Origin: BD2-11 sp965115885
Lineage (GTDB): Bacteria; Gemmatimonadota; Gemmatimonadetes; Longimicrobiales; Gaopeijiaceae
NCBI GenBank assembly: GCA_965115885.1
Contig: OZ220479.1
Coordinates: forward strand, 1,550,001-1,614,000
DNA length: 64,000 nt
Reading direction: 5' to 3'
The notes beneath the pieces are model-generated. The model was not told where the DNA came from, ran no database searches, and saw nothing but the letters and a program-made list of their open reading frames with translations. This document shows positions 1-8,868 of this stretch, one piece after another. A program made the position numbers and the translations under genes. Numbering within the stretch: position 1 is the stretch's first letter; each line of letters begins with the position of its first letter.

Positions 1-591
1 AACCCGCCCGAGAACGCGGTCGTCTTCAGCTTCGACGAGAAGAGCTCGGTCCAAGCGCTGGATCGGACGCAGCCGGGTCTGCCGTTGAAGCGGGGCCGCG
101 CGGGGACGATGACCCACGACTACAAGCGCAACGGCACGACGTCGCTTTTCGCGGCGCTGAACGTGGCATCGGGCGAAGTGATCGGGGAGACGTACAAGCG
201 GCACCGCCACCAGGAGGTGTTGAAGTTCTTGCGCAAGGTGGAGAAGGCGGTGCCCAAGGACCGGGAGATCCACATCGTGCTGGACAACTACGCGACGCAC
301 AAGCACGCGAAGATGATGGAGTGGATCGAGCGTCAAAAGCGGATCTTCCTGCACTTCACGCCGACGAGCGCGTCGTGGCTGAACTTGGTCGAGCGGTTCT
401 TCTGCACGTTGACTCGGAAGCGGATTCGGCGCGGCGTCTTCCATTCGGTGAGCGACCTCGAGCGGTGCTTGAGGAACTACATCGAGACCTACAACGAGAA
501 CCCGAGGCCTCTGGTCTGGACGAAGTCGGCGGACAAGATTCTCGAGAAGGTGAACCGGGCTCGGCAGGCCTTGGCCGTCGCCTCTACATAA
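1..591 (+). CDS. IS630-family transposase, C-terminal part (runs off window)
   Basis: The reading frame is open from the first base of the window to a TAA stop at 589-591, so the N-terminal part with the helix-turn-helix lies outside. The visible 196 residues are the DDE nuclease domain: the first Asp is in FDEKS (about residue 12), the second in VLDNYATHK (about residue 90), and the Glu in NLVERFF (about residue 130). These motifs and their order are typical of IS630/Tc1-like transposases, which cut and paste at TA. Nothing is broken in the part seen. Downstream 592-767 holds no gene; it probably contains the element end. Confidence 0.85.
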   Translation, partial: NPPENAVVFSFDEKSSVQALDRTQPGLPLKRGRAGTMTHDYKRNGTTSLFAALNVASGEVIGETYKRHRHQEVLKFLRKVEKAVPKDREIHIVLDNYATHKHAKMMEWIERQKRIFLHFTPTSASWLNLVERFFCTLTRKRIRRGVFHSVSDLERCLRNYIETYNENPRPLVWTKSADKILEKVNRARQALAVAST

Positions 592-767
592 TCAACCATA
601 TGAACCGGACACTACACTAGGTGCGGCGCACAAACCTTCGCTGTCAGCCATGACATCCAAACTGTCTGAGAAATCTACACTCACCACCATTACAGTTACA
701 TGATCCCTTTTTATGGCTTTATTCACGAAGGCCATTTGGGGACGGATGTTTTGGCCTCCTCGCTGTG

Positions 768-1378
768 CTAAGTGGGTAACCTGAATTCGAGGCGACCGCA
801 CACCAAGTACGCCATCGTGATCAGATTCTCCTTCGTCCGGTAGCCCCGAGCCCGCGCCTTCGCCGCCTGAATCAGCGAGTTCATCGCCTCCAGAAGACCA
901 TTCGTCAGCTGGGACGTCTGCCACCGCAGAATCCCCTTTCGGTGCTTCCGAATCGTCTCGGCCACCGCCGCCATCGGACCGAGGCCGCTCTCCTTCGCCT
1001 GCGAATACCACCAATCAATGAAATGCCCTGCCGCCCGTAGGCGGCAGATTCCATACTTCTTGGAACTTCAGCTTCAGCCCGTACGCCTTCACCGTGTCGA
1101 GAACCGTCGTCGCGTCGCCCAGCAACTCGTCCAGCTTCTCCTTCTCCGCCGCCGTCAGCTTCCGCCGGTACTTCAGCCAGATCCAGTGCGTCCTCTTCAG
1201 GTCCGGCCGCTCCTTCTGCTCCGTGCGCCGCACCTGTTCCAGCGCCTCGTTCAGCAGCTTCACCACGTGGAACCGGTCGAACGTCACCTCCGCGTCCGGG
1301 ACCTCGTCGCGCGCGCCCTTCATGTACGCCTTCGACATGTCCATGCAGATCTCGCCGATCCGATCGACGTCCCCCCCC
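768..1378 (-). pseudogene. ISL3-family transposase, C-terminal half (displaced and frameshifted)
   Basis: The minus strand encodes the middle and end of an ISL3 transposase: GDVDRIGEICMDMS, TFDRFHVVKLLNEAL, then the terminal block TSQLTNGLLEAMNS with YLVCGRLEF. The frame shifts near 1035-1045, next to the short palindrome CTGCCGCC-TACG-GGCGGCAG, so even this half is not read through. The matching N-terminal half lies at 7382-8005 in the same orientation and ends at the codon where this part begins (a G run, AHGG|GGD). The two are therefore one gene split by about 6 kb of inserted DNA. Family assignment is from recognised motifs. Confidence 0.8.
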
Positions 1379-1670
1379 TGTACCATTCAGATGAGGTTTG
1401 AGGAATCGATCCAAGGCTTCAGAATTGGAGTGCAAGCACCGAGACAGGCACCGGGTCGGGAGCAACCCAATGCCCCCTGCGCTACCAAGCACCTGGGGGG
1501 GACTCGTGCCCCGGCGCGGAGCCGCGATGGATGCCCAGTGGGGAGTATGCGCCATCGAGCGCCAGTACAGGGATCGACAAAGCATCGCGGCGAGCCTCAC
1601 GATTCCGCCTGTCTCATCCTTACGACCCCTTTCGCTGGAGGAGGGCGAGCATGAACGAGCCGTACGAAGG
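1379..1670 (+). ncRNA. Left noncoding end of IS110-type element B; candidate bridge RNA region
   Basis: About 290 bases without a convincing gene lie between the element boundary and the transposase start. IS110-group elements are known to encode a structured guide (bridge) RNA in the noncoding end before the transposase; assigning one here is inference from position. A strong ribosome-binding site (GGAGGAGG, about 1637-1644) ends the region. A 20-bp near-perfect tandem duplication (1651-1670 and 1671-1690) repeats the start of the gene; the first copy reads into a stop after seven codons. Confidence 0.3.
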
Positions 1671-1803
1671 ATGAACGAGCCGTATGAACCCGCCTTATTC
1701 ATGAACGTTTGGCGAGGCATTGACGTGACAAAATAAAGTGATCTATCTTTCAGCGGGTTGATATTCCGTCTTCCGCTGACCGGCCGACCGGCCAAGGTGA
1801 ATC

Positions 1804-2328
1804 ATGGATTCTTCGCTTTCCTTCAACCGTTCCCTCAAGTTCAAGTCCGAACCCCTCCAGATCACCGCCGACGCCGGCGCCGTCACAGTCCGCGAGATCC
1901 TCGAACGCAGCGGCGTCGTCGACCGGATCGCCGCCCGCATCGACGACCCCCGCCAGCCAGGCAAGATCACGCACTCTATGCGCGAGTGCCTGCGCGCACT
2001 GCTCGTGCTCGCCGCTCAGGGACGCCGCGACCACAACGACGCCGACGCCTACCGCAACGATCCCGCCTTCGCCCTCGCCGTGTGCGACCGCAAGGGCACG
2101 GTCGCCGCTCACCGCTCGTTGCCGTCGCAGCCCACGCTGTCGCGCTTCGTGGCGCTGTTGAGTTCGGAGGAAAACCGCAAGGTCCTTCGAGAGGAGCTTG
2201 CCAAGTTCGTCAAGTGGAGGCTCCGAGCCATCGGCGGCGGTCGGCTGCACCGACGGCTTACCGTCGATGTGGACGGCCTTCCCATCGACGTTCACGGGAA
2301 CCAGCCGGGCGGCGAGTGGAACGGATGC
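1804..2328 (+). pseudogene. IS1380-family transposase, N-terminal part
   Basis: It starts at ATG 1804 and contains typical N-terminal IS1380 motifs: LQITADAGAVTVREILERSG, DDPRQPGKITHS, LPSQPTLSRF and LTVDVDGLPIDVHG, where the Asp of VDVDGLP is a likely catalytic residue. The gene stops making family sense at the codons for asparagine-glycine-cysteine (2320-2328), where the IS110-type element begins. Joining base 2328 to 4750 restores the frame exactly, because the removed length is 2421 bases. Confidence 0.85.
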
Positions 2329-2330
2329 TC

Positions 2331-3247
2331 TTATGTACGTCAAGGGTCCAGTTTTGCCTCTTCGCTGTCCTCAGCGGGCACTGCGAGTTCGAGGCGACCC
2401 TCCGCCGCTGGGCAGCCCCCGAGGTCGGCGACCAGACGAACGGCGCTGAAGGGGGTCGGCGGCACCCGCCGATCGGCAAGGCGGCACTCGTGTAGGGCGA
2501 CGCGCGTGTACGCGCCTGGGCGCACGGAGCTTCCAAAGCCAGATGCACGGTAGCGGGCGTCATCGGGTCGCATGGGGCCCGTGGGCATCCCACGACGCTC
2601 CAAGAGGTAGCGCGTCCCGCATCGCCTCCTCCCCTGGAGGTGTGCCTGGGAAGCCCCGCCAATCCACATAAGACACTGAAGAGCCCCAGCTTCCGCAAAT
2701 TCGAGGCTGCAGGATCGCTCCTAACGGCGTTTCGGGACCTTCCGAGGGTTAGGGGACGTTGCGAGCGTCGCGCCTCGCGACGCTCCGTCGGGATTATCGG
2801 CAGACCCTTCACGCTACCCGCGAGTCCTGCGGATCGGCGGTCTCTGTGCTTGCCCTGTGATTGCGGAACCTGTCGTTCCACAAGCTCTTGTGCGCATAGG
2901 AAAACGCTGGCGCAGGACCCACAGGTTCTCCGCTCGCGCACCCGCCAGCGTCCGTTCGCCGGGCCATGCCCGACAGCGCGTCCCACGGCGCGCGGGACAC
3001 GGAGAGGGAGCGGCCGACCGGCCGCTCCCGGGCCCTGACGCCTCGCTTCGGTCGCTCCGCTCCCTGCGCGAGGCGCCAGGGCCCGTGCCCCCTTGCAGAT
3101 GCGGCAGGCGGAACGCTCCCGTGTCCAGCGCCCGACGCCGACCCGTCCCCTCTGCGCTCGCGCACCCGAGAGGACGTCCTTGGAGCCGGGATCGGATCAT
3201 TGCGCAGCTCGACCGCGATCCTGCTCCGAAGGAGTCCTCGGACAGAC
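2331..3247 (-). other. Long noncoding right tail of IS110-type element A
   Basis: No reading frame here is conserved between copies, although the DNA is well conserved in 58356-59287 and 59712-60309. It carries a near-perfect palindrome of the form GAGCGGCCG/CGGCCGCTC around 3008-3028. Typical IS110 elements have a much shorter 3' end. Its role is unknown; it could hold a structured RNA, a DNA hairpin, or captured sequence. Confidence 0.6.
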
Positions 3248-4507
3248 TCACGCAACTCGGCACACTGCCGGCCCGTCTTCCACGGCCGCTCCGTCGGCGC
3301 TGCGCCGATCCCTTTCGCCCGGATCCGACAAGCCCGTAGCCGGGCTCTTCCGCGCACCCGCCCGATCCCGCCTCTCGCCTTCGGTCCCGGCGGTCGTCGC
3401 CCGAGCTTCGGGCACCGTCGCGCTCGCCGCATCGGACGACTCCGTCGGGATCGCCGCCCCGACGCCGTTCGTCAGCGCCCGGTACACGCGACGGGCCACG
3501 TAGCGCTTGAGGCACCGCATCACCTCGCGCTTCGACAGCCCCTCTTTCGTGCGTCGCTCGACGTAGCGCTGCGTTCTCGGATCCGTGCGCATTCGAGTCA
3601 GCACGATCAGATACAGCGCCGCGTTCGCACTCCGGTTTCCACCCCGATTCAGGCGATGCCGACGCGTCTTTCCGCTCGACGCAGGAATCGGGCTGGCCCC
3701 GCACATCATCGCGAAGCTCCCCTCCGAGCGCATCCGGTCCGGGTTCTCTCCGACCGCCACCAACAGATCCGCAGCCGTCGTGATTCCCACACCCTCGAGC
3801 TCGAGCAGCGCCGGCGCCGCACGCTCGACGATCGGCCGAATGCACTCGTCCAGTCCGGCGATCTCCTCCTTGAAGGCCAGGACCCGGCGGGCCAAGCGCT
3901 TGAGCGCGATCTTCGTCGCGACCTCCGGCTCATGCGCGCGCTCCGCTCTAGGCCTCCACGCCGCGCACTTGCGCAGGCGCTTCATGCGAGGCAAGTCGCG
4001 GAGCTGATCGCGCAGTCGCTCGGGCGCCGAGACGATCAGGTTGTGCAGCTGTTGCTGGGCCACAGTGCACCCCTTCACCGCACTCCGGCGCGCGACGCAG
4101 AGCGTGCGCAGCGCTTCGACGGCGCCCGTGCGGTCCTTGGCCACGTGCGTCCGGTACCCGGTGCGAGCCGCCTGCGCCGCCGCGAAGGCGTCCAGCGCGT
4201 CGTCCTTCCCCTGCGCCCTTCGGGCCACGGGGTCCGGACCGGTCACCTCGAGCACGGGCACGCCAGCCGCCGCGAGGCAGCGGCTCACGCCTGCGCCGTA
4301 CGTCCCCGTGCACTCGACGCCCACGCGCAGCAGCTCGCCGTGGGATCGCAGCCACGCGAGCATCGCCCGGTACCCGTCGCCGGTCGTCGGAAACGACTCG
4401 GTCCCGAGCTCCGCGCCATCGACGCTCACAACTGCAACGGTGTGTTGGTCTTGGTGGGTGTCCACCCCACCGACGACCCCTTTGCCTTCCACCTGCGCAC
4501 TCGCCAT
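3248..4507 (-). CDS. IS110-family transposase (element A)
   Basis: 419 residues, start ATG at 4507 chosen because AGGAGG lies five bases before it and because the relative at 57096 starts at the same place and has the same length. The N-terminal RuvC-like DEDD domain shows GGVDTHQDQHTV (first Asp, near residue 15), RVGVECTGTYG (Glu) and QGKDDALDA (two Asp). The C-terminal Tnp20-type domain has the serine-containing block MMCGASPIPASSGKTRRHR. Such proteins recombine DNA guided by element-encoded RNA. The frame is intact, so the gene could be active. The gene is preceded by a 242-base noncoding left end. Confidence 0.9.
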   Translation of the reverse strand: MASAQVEGKGVVGGVDTHQDQHTVAVVSVDGAELGTESFPTTGDGYRAMLAWLRSHGELLRVGVECTGTYGAGVSRCLAAAGVPVLEVTGPDPVARRAQGKDDALDAFAAAQAARTGYRTHVAKDRTGAVEALRTLCVARRSAVKGCTVAQQQLHNLIVSAPERLRDQLRDLPRMKRLRKCAAWRPRAERAHEPEVATKIALKRLARRVLAFKEEIAGLDECIRPIVERAAPALLELEGVGITTAADLLVAVGENPDRMRSEGSFAMMCGASPIPASSGKTRRHRLNRGGNRSANAALYLIVLTRMRTDPRTQRYVERRTKEGLSKREVMRCLKRYVARRVYRALTNGVGAAIPTESSDAASATVPEARATTAGTEGERRDRAGARKSPATGLSDPGERDRRSADGAAVEDGPAVCRVA

Positions 4508-4749
4508 GCCGGCCTCCTGTTCCCATGTTGGGATGCAGCGATGGAACCGGCCTCGGCCGACATTGGACAAAGCAGCGACGAGACGCACGCGAGTGCGTCA
4601 GGCTCTTATCAGGTCACGATGTCGGTCGAGGCCGGCGCTCTATCCGGCGCCCCCCGAGTGGCCGACAAATCCGTTCGAAGACACTTCGGTCAGCTACTAC
4701 CTGGGTCAGGCCACCCGAGGGGAACCGGTACCAGTTTCAAACTCGCTGC
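4508..4749 (-). ncRNA. Left noncoding end of IS110-type element A; candidate bridge RNA
   Basis: 242 bases separate the element terminus from the transposase start, the same length as at 56854-57095. The two copies are closely similar and include GC-rich potential hairpins (for instance GCCGG...CCGGC near the middle). Position before an IS110 transposase is where bridge RNAs are encoded in the IS110 group; RNA production is inferred, not seen. Confidence 0.4.
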
Positions 4750-5631
4750 TATTACCGCCGCAAGGTCTACCAGCCCATCGTGGCGTCGGTGGCCGACACG
4801 GGGGACATGCTCGACGCGCGTCTCCGCAGCGGCCAAGTGCACGCCGCCGACGGCGCCGTCGAGTTCATCGCCGACTTCGTGAAGCGTGCGAAGGGCGAGC
4901 TCGCCCAGGAGATCGACGTGCGCTTCGACGCCGGCTTTCCGAGCGAGGGGTTGTTCAAGAAGCTCGAAGACATGGGGACGGACTACGTCTGCCGGATCCG
5001 CAACAACAGCGTGTTGAAGGACTTGTCCGAAGACGTGACGGAGGCCTTCATGGCGTTGGGCCCGTCCAAGGACGGCGAGCCGAGAGAGATGGTCTTCGAG
5101 GAGGAGTACCAGGCGGGATCGTGGTCTCGTCGGCGCCGCTTGCTCCAAGTGGCGGTCGAGCGGGTGGGCGAGCTGTTCCCGACCGTGTTCAACCTCGTGA
5201 CTTCGATCCCGGAAGAGGAGATGTCGGGACCCGAGGCGCTGGAGCTGTACAGGCGGCGTGGGAAGGCCGAGGCGCACATGGGCGAGCTGGTCAACGAGGT
5301 GCGGCCGGCGCTGTCGTCGTCGCCGCGGCCGAAGAGGCGCTACCGCGGCCGGAAGGTCGAGGCCGGGGAGAGCGTGGACGCGTTCGCGTGCAACGACGTG
5401 CGCCTGTTGATCTCGATGATGGCGTACCAGATCGTGCACGCGCTGCGCACGCTGATGGAGAAGGCGGCGGGCGTCGGGTGGAGCCTGAAGCGACTGCTGG
5501 ATCGGGCGCTGCGCACGGCAGCGCGCTTCGCGGTGTCGGGGCGGCGAATCACGATGATCGCGTCGGAGTCGTCGTCGCACTGGTGGACGCTGATCCAGCG
5601 ACTCCGAACGTTGCCCGAGCCGGAGTTCTGA
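4750..5631 (+). pseudogene. IS1380-family transposase, C-terminal part
   Basis: It continues the gene interrupted at 2328: YYRRKVYQPIVASVADTG, then DARLRSGQVHAADGA, DVRFDAGFPSEGLFKKLE (second catalytic Asp), FNLVTSIPEEE and YRRRGKAEAHMGELVNE (catalytic Glu region), ending at a TGA at 5629-5631. No ribosome-binding site or start belongs to this half, so it is not expressed as a full transposase. It is otherwise undamaged. The 5632-5834 stretch after it is the noncoding right end of the IS1380 element. Confidence 0.85.
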
Positions 5632-5858
5632 CACTCGGTCGCGGGGGTGGGGCGAAGCGGATGTGAGCGGTATGGGGCGGAAGTGCGTCCGCGTGTCTGC
5701 GTTCGGGTGCGAATGGACCCGAATCGGCGTCCGAGGCTATTGCCAAGGACGCTGATTGTCAGCTATATGACGTCCCGCGACCCTTCAAACGGCCGAAACC
5801 GGTCGGAAACAAGGCTGCCGACAAGCTTTCCCTTCGTTCATGAATAAGGCGGGATGAA

Positions 5859-7088
5859 GGGTACGCGGGCGTGGACTGGGCTTCGCGGAGCCATCACGTC
5901 TGCGTGACCGACAGGGACGGGGGAAAAACGGCGGAGAAGTCCTTTCCCCACGGGGGCGACGGGCTCTTCGCGATGGCGGAGTGGATCGAGGCTCGGGTGG
6001 GTGCGGACGTCGGCCGCATCGCCGTGGCCATCGAAATCCCGCACGGTCCGGTCGTCGAAGGCTTGGTGGACCGGGGCTTCGAGGTCCACTCCATCAACCC
6101 GAAGCAACTGGATCGCTTTCGGGATCGGTTCTCTCCCGCCGGGGCCAAGGACGATTCCAAGGATGCGCTGGTTCTGGCCAGCGCCCTGAGGACCGACCGC
6201 CACTGCTTCAGGAAGGTGGATCCGAGCGATCCTGCGGTGATCGAGATCCGCCAAGCCACCAGGACGATCGGCGAACTCAAGGAAGACCGGGTTCGCATCG
6301 CCCATCGCATCCGCGAGCAACTGTGGAGGTACTACCCGGCGATCCTCGAAGCCAGCAAGAACGTGTGCGAACCGTGGGTCATGGAGCTGTGGAAGCGCGC
6401 GCCCACCCCACAACAGGGCCAGCGCATCCGCCTGGGCACGCTCGAGGCCTTGCTGAAGAAGCACCGCATCCGCCGCCTCGGCGCGGAGGAACTCCACGAG
6501 ATCCTTGGCGCAACCCCGATGCACGTGGTCCCCGGCGTCGCCACGGCCGCCACGAAGTACGTCCGCTCCGCCTTCGAAAGATTGGCATTGCTACGGAAAC
6601 AGATCCGAGAAGCCGAAGAGGACGTGGCCCGGATCGTGGACGGTTGGATCGGCGACGAAGAAGCATCGGACGAACCTGGCGAGCAACGCGACGTGACGAT
6701 CCTCTCCTCCCTGCCCGGAGTCGGACGGACCGTTCTCGCCACGTTGCTCGCCGAGGCGCCGGACCTCGTCGAGAGGCGCGACTACAAAGCGCTGAGGTGC
6801 CTCGCTGGCGTGGCCCCCGTCACCCGGCGGTCGGGCAAATCGGTTCTTGTGATTCGCCGGTTGGCCGCGCATCCGCGCCTTCGAGAAGCAGTCCACCACT
6901 GGAGCCGAGTCGCGGTCCAGCGCGATCCGCTCAGCAAGGCGAAGTACGCCGCGCTACGAGCCCGAGGCCACAGCCACGGCCGAGCCCTTCGGTCGGTTGC
7001 GGACCGCCTCTTGGCGGTTGCGTGCGCCATGCTTAGAACCCAGACCTCGTTCGAGTTCAATCACGGCACCGAGCGAGATGCGGCCTGA
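5859..7088 (+). pseudogene. IS110-family transposase (element B), 5' end displaced by IS1380
   Basis: The original start is ATG 1671 followed by five codons up to 1688; the remaining gene resumes at 5859. Restored, the protein begins MNEPYEGYAGVDWASRSHH. The DEDD nuclease residues are visible in GVDWASRSHH (Asp), VAIEIPHGP (Glu) and AKDDSKDAL (two Asp); the C-terminal domain includes LAGVAPVTRRSGKS with the expected serine. An in-frame GTG at 5871 could start a nearly full-length product, but it lacks the first part of the nuclease core and a clear ribosome-binding site. It is about 30-35% or less similar by eye to the element A transposase, so it is a different IS110 lineage. Confidence 0.85.
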
Positions 7089-7372
7089 TCGTCGAATCGT
7101 GGACACGCCGGTTCAGGGCGAGCGAGCTCGGCTTGGCGGTCACGGCGATGGCGTCGCTGTCGGCCATCGAAAAAACGACGCTTCTCCGGGCGCCTCGCGA
7201 TGGGAGCGGAGCGACCGGAGCGGGGCGTCCGGAGAAGCTGTGGCGGTCACGGTTCGGGAAGCCGTTGGGCGGATGGCCCGCAAGAGTTCGCTGTCCCATC
7301 CGGCAGCTGGTGTCCCCGCCCACTCCACCTCCCAACAACGACCGATTCCCCCCTTTACAAAGGGTGGGGAGT
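7089..7372 (+). other. Right noncoding end of IS110-type element B
   Basis: It extends from the transposase stop to the C run at 7373. It ends with AAAGGGTGGGGAGT. About 205 bases of it, including the last codons of the transposase, recur inverted at 9966-10170. Relative to that copy, 7135-7245 holds about 108 extra bases bounded by the direct repeat GGCGGTCACGG, so it is either an insertion here or a deletion there. Confidence 0.65.
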
Positions 7373-7381
7373 CCCCCCCCC

Positions 7382-8005
7382 GTGCGCCTCGAGGTCCGTG
7401 CGGAACTCCCCGAACACCTCCGCATCCCGCCCCTCCGTCGCGTAGAGCAGCCGACGGCTCACGAGGTCCGCGAACAGCGTCACGTAGTCGTGACCCCGCT
7501 TCGCCGACTTCTCGTCCACCCCGACCGCCACTACGTCCGAGTGATCCGCGTCCTCCCTCGCCAAGTCCACGTAGAACTTGAGGATCCGCCACAGCTTCGT
7601 GTCGTGCTCGCCCACTAGACGGGCCACCACCGCAACCGGCATCTCCTTGCACAGCTTCAGCACCCACCCCTCGAACAACAGCGTCGAACCGCTCCTTGGC
7701 CTCGCCCAGAGCAGACGGGCCCGACGAACCCCGCAGTCGGGACAGTCGACCCGAGGAGCTGGCGCACGCAGGTACGTCTTGTACTGGAAGAGATCCAAGT
7801 GCCGCCACGACCGCTCCGCCGTGTCGTACGCCTTGCACCCCTCCCTGCCGCACGCCCCGCACGCGAAGGTCGCCCCGCGGACGAACCCTAGGCGGACGTC
7901 CAGCCGCTTCCCGGCCACGTCCAACGAGTGGTCCTCGACGTACCACGGAGCCTCGATCCCGAGCGACCGCTCGAAGAACCGGCTGCACTCGTCCAACCAC
8001 TCCAT
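7382..8005 (-). pseudogene. ISL3-family transposase, N-terminal half
   Basis: Start ATG at 8005. The protein shows the zinc-ribbon-like N-terminal region of ISL3 transposases: CGACGREGCKAYDTAERSWRH and VDCPDCGVRRAR with paired cysteines, then DVVAVGVDEKSAKRGHDY carrying the first catalytic Asp. It ends in a G run at the codons for histidine-glycine-glycine, where element B is inserted. The rest of the gene is at 768-1378. Together the halves give a normal ISL3 protein apart from the frameshift near 1040. Confidence 0.85.
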
Positions 8006-8093
8006 CGCAATGTCCTCTGCCCGGCCCCGATCAAGAGCGTGCGACGCGGAATCGGGGCGATCGGGCAACCGAACTTCCGCGCAGTCCGTGGGG

Positions 8094-8385
8094 CGCCCCT
8101 GCGCCACTGGGCGGCCTCCAGGATCAATGATCCGACCAAGGTCGCCGACGGAAGCCAACGACACCAATCCGATCAGCCGAACGGCACGCGCGCAGGACGA
8201 CGCCAGTGTATGTGCCGGCGTGCGCGACGGGGACCCACGAAGCCAGATGCACGGTAGCCGCCCTCATCGGTCGCCTCATGCGCCTGGGCAATCCCACGAC
8301 GCTCCAAGAGCCAGCAGGGCCCGCATCGCTCTTCCCCCGCCAGCGTGCCTGCAAGGGCCCGCCATTTCACACAAAACCGCGAAGA
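8094..8385 (-). mobile_element. Degenerate tail fragment of an IS110 element A-type copy
   Basis: It resembles 2400-2680, sharing AGCCAGATGCACGGTAG, ATCCCACGACGCTCCAAGAG and the following CCCGCATCGC block, in the same orientation. It is diverged and has lost the terminus. No gene is supported here. The following 8386-8530 shows no recognisable gene either. Confidence 0.55.
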
Positions 8386-8529
8386 GCCATGTTTTGGTTG
8401 CCATATCCCAAGCCGGACGTAACGAGATTGTAGTGCAGATTCATTGTAGCTTTGGCGGACACTCACCCCAGCTAGCGCTTGGGGGAGTCGTCCTGACTTC
8501 TCGACTCCCAGGAAAATCGACCCTTGAGG

Positions 8530-8868
8530 TGGTTTCGGTCTTTGGACAGGCAGATGTACTCCGGTAGGAGGCGCTGCCGTGGCCAAGGAGGAGAAGAGAT
8601 TCACGCTTGAGTTCAAGGGTCGGCTGGTTCTCAACTCAAGGCGATGTCGCAGAGTGACAGCGTTCAGGCGATTGCCGTTGCCTCGAGCTCCATCCAACCA
8701 AGTGAGCGTGTGGAATCGGTGTTCGGATTCGTCGGAATAGGCAAGCGGCAGTTGCTCGACGCTGTCCCCCGAGGTGTTCGCACCGGCACCCGCAAGCGCG
8801 CCAAGAAGCACGAGGAACCGGTTATCGCTGGTACTATGGCCCCGAGCGGATCGTCCGCCACCCGCTAG
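8530..8868 (+). pseudogene. IS3-family left end with broken orfA
   Basis: TGAGGTGGTTTC followed by TTTGGACAGGCAGATGTACTCC matches the left end of the IS3 copy at 31949. A GTG or nearby start would give AKEEKRFTLEFKGRL, like the RRFTPQFKARV start of the intact OrfA at 32016, but the frame is broken after about 20 codons and the helix-turn-helix residues continue in other frames (SDSVQAIA, then a SVWN-like block). No orfB remains. Confidence 0.6.

Larger units (their letters stand above)
2329..4749 (-). mobile_element. IS110-type element A (2421 bp), inserted in the IS1380 transposase
   Basis: Read on the minus strand, the element begins with GCAGCGAGTTTG (near 4749) and ends with CCTTGACGTACATAAGA (near 2331). 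The trinucleotide TGC (GCA on the element strand) is present at both junctions. It contains a 242-base left end, an intact transposase gene, and an unusually long right noncoding tail of about 0.9 kb. The same architecture is seen at 56854-59287, and right-end fragments occur at 8094-8385, 9890-9965, 36905-36925 and 59712-60309. Confidence 0.8.
1689..5853 (+). mobile_element. IS1380-family element, itself split by an IS110-type element
   Basis: It is bounded by perfect 19-bp inverted repeats, CCCGCCTTATTCATGAACG at 1689-1707 and its complement at 5835-5853, flanked by the direct repeat ATGAA (1684-1688 and 5854-5858). Removing the element and one repeat restores the reading frame of the IS110-type transposase across the junction. 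Without the inner insertion (2329-4749) it is about 1.74 kb, a normal IS1380 length. Its transposase gene is split into 1804-2328 and 4750-5631. Confidence 0.85.
1379..7372 (+). mobile_element. IS110-type element B, inserted in ISL3 and itself interrupted by IS1380
   Basis: Both outer boundaries abut a C run (1371-1378 and 7373-7381) that corresponds to one site inside the ISL3 transposase gene. After removal of the inner IS1380 (1689-5853 plus one 5-bp target copy) the element is about 1.8 kb: a left noncoding end (1379-1670), a transposase gene starting at 1671 and resuming at 5859, and a right noncoding end (7089-7372). A second right-end copy lies at 9966-10170. The lack of long terminal inverted repeats fits the IS110 family. 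Confidence 0.7.

Noticed and set aside
1398..1736. 112-codon frame before the IS1380 element
   Set aside because: It crosses the IS110 noncoding end, its gene start and the IS1380 terminal repeat, so it is not a gene.
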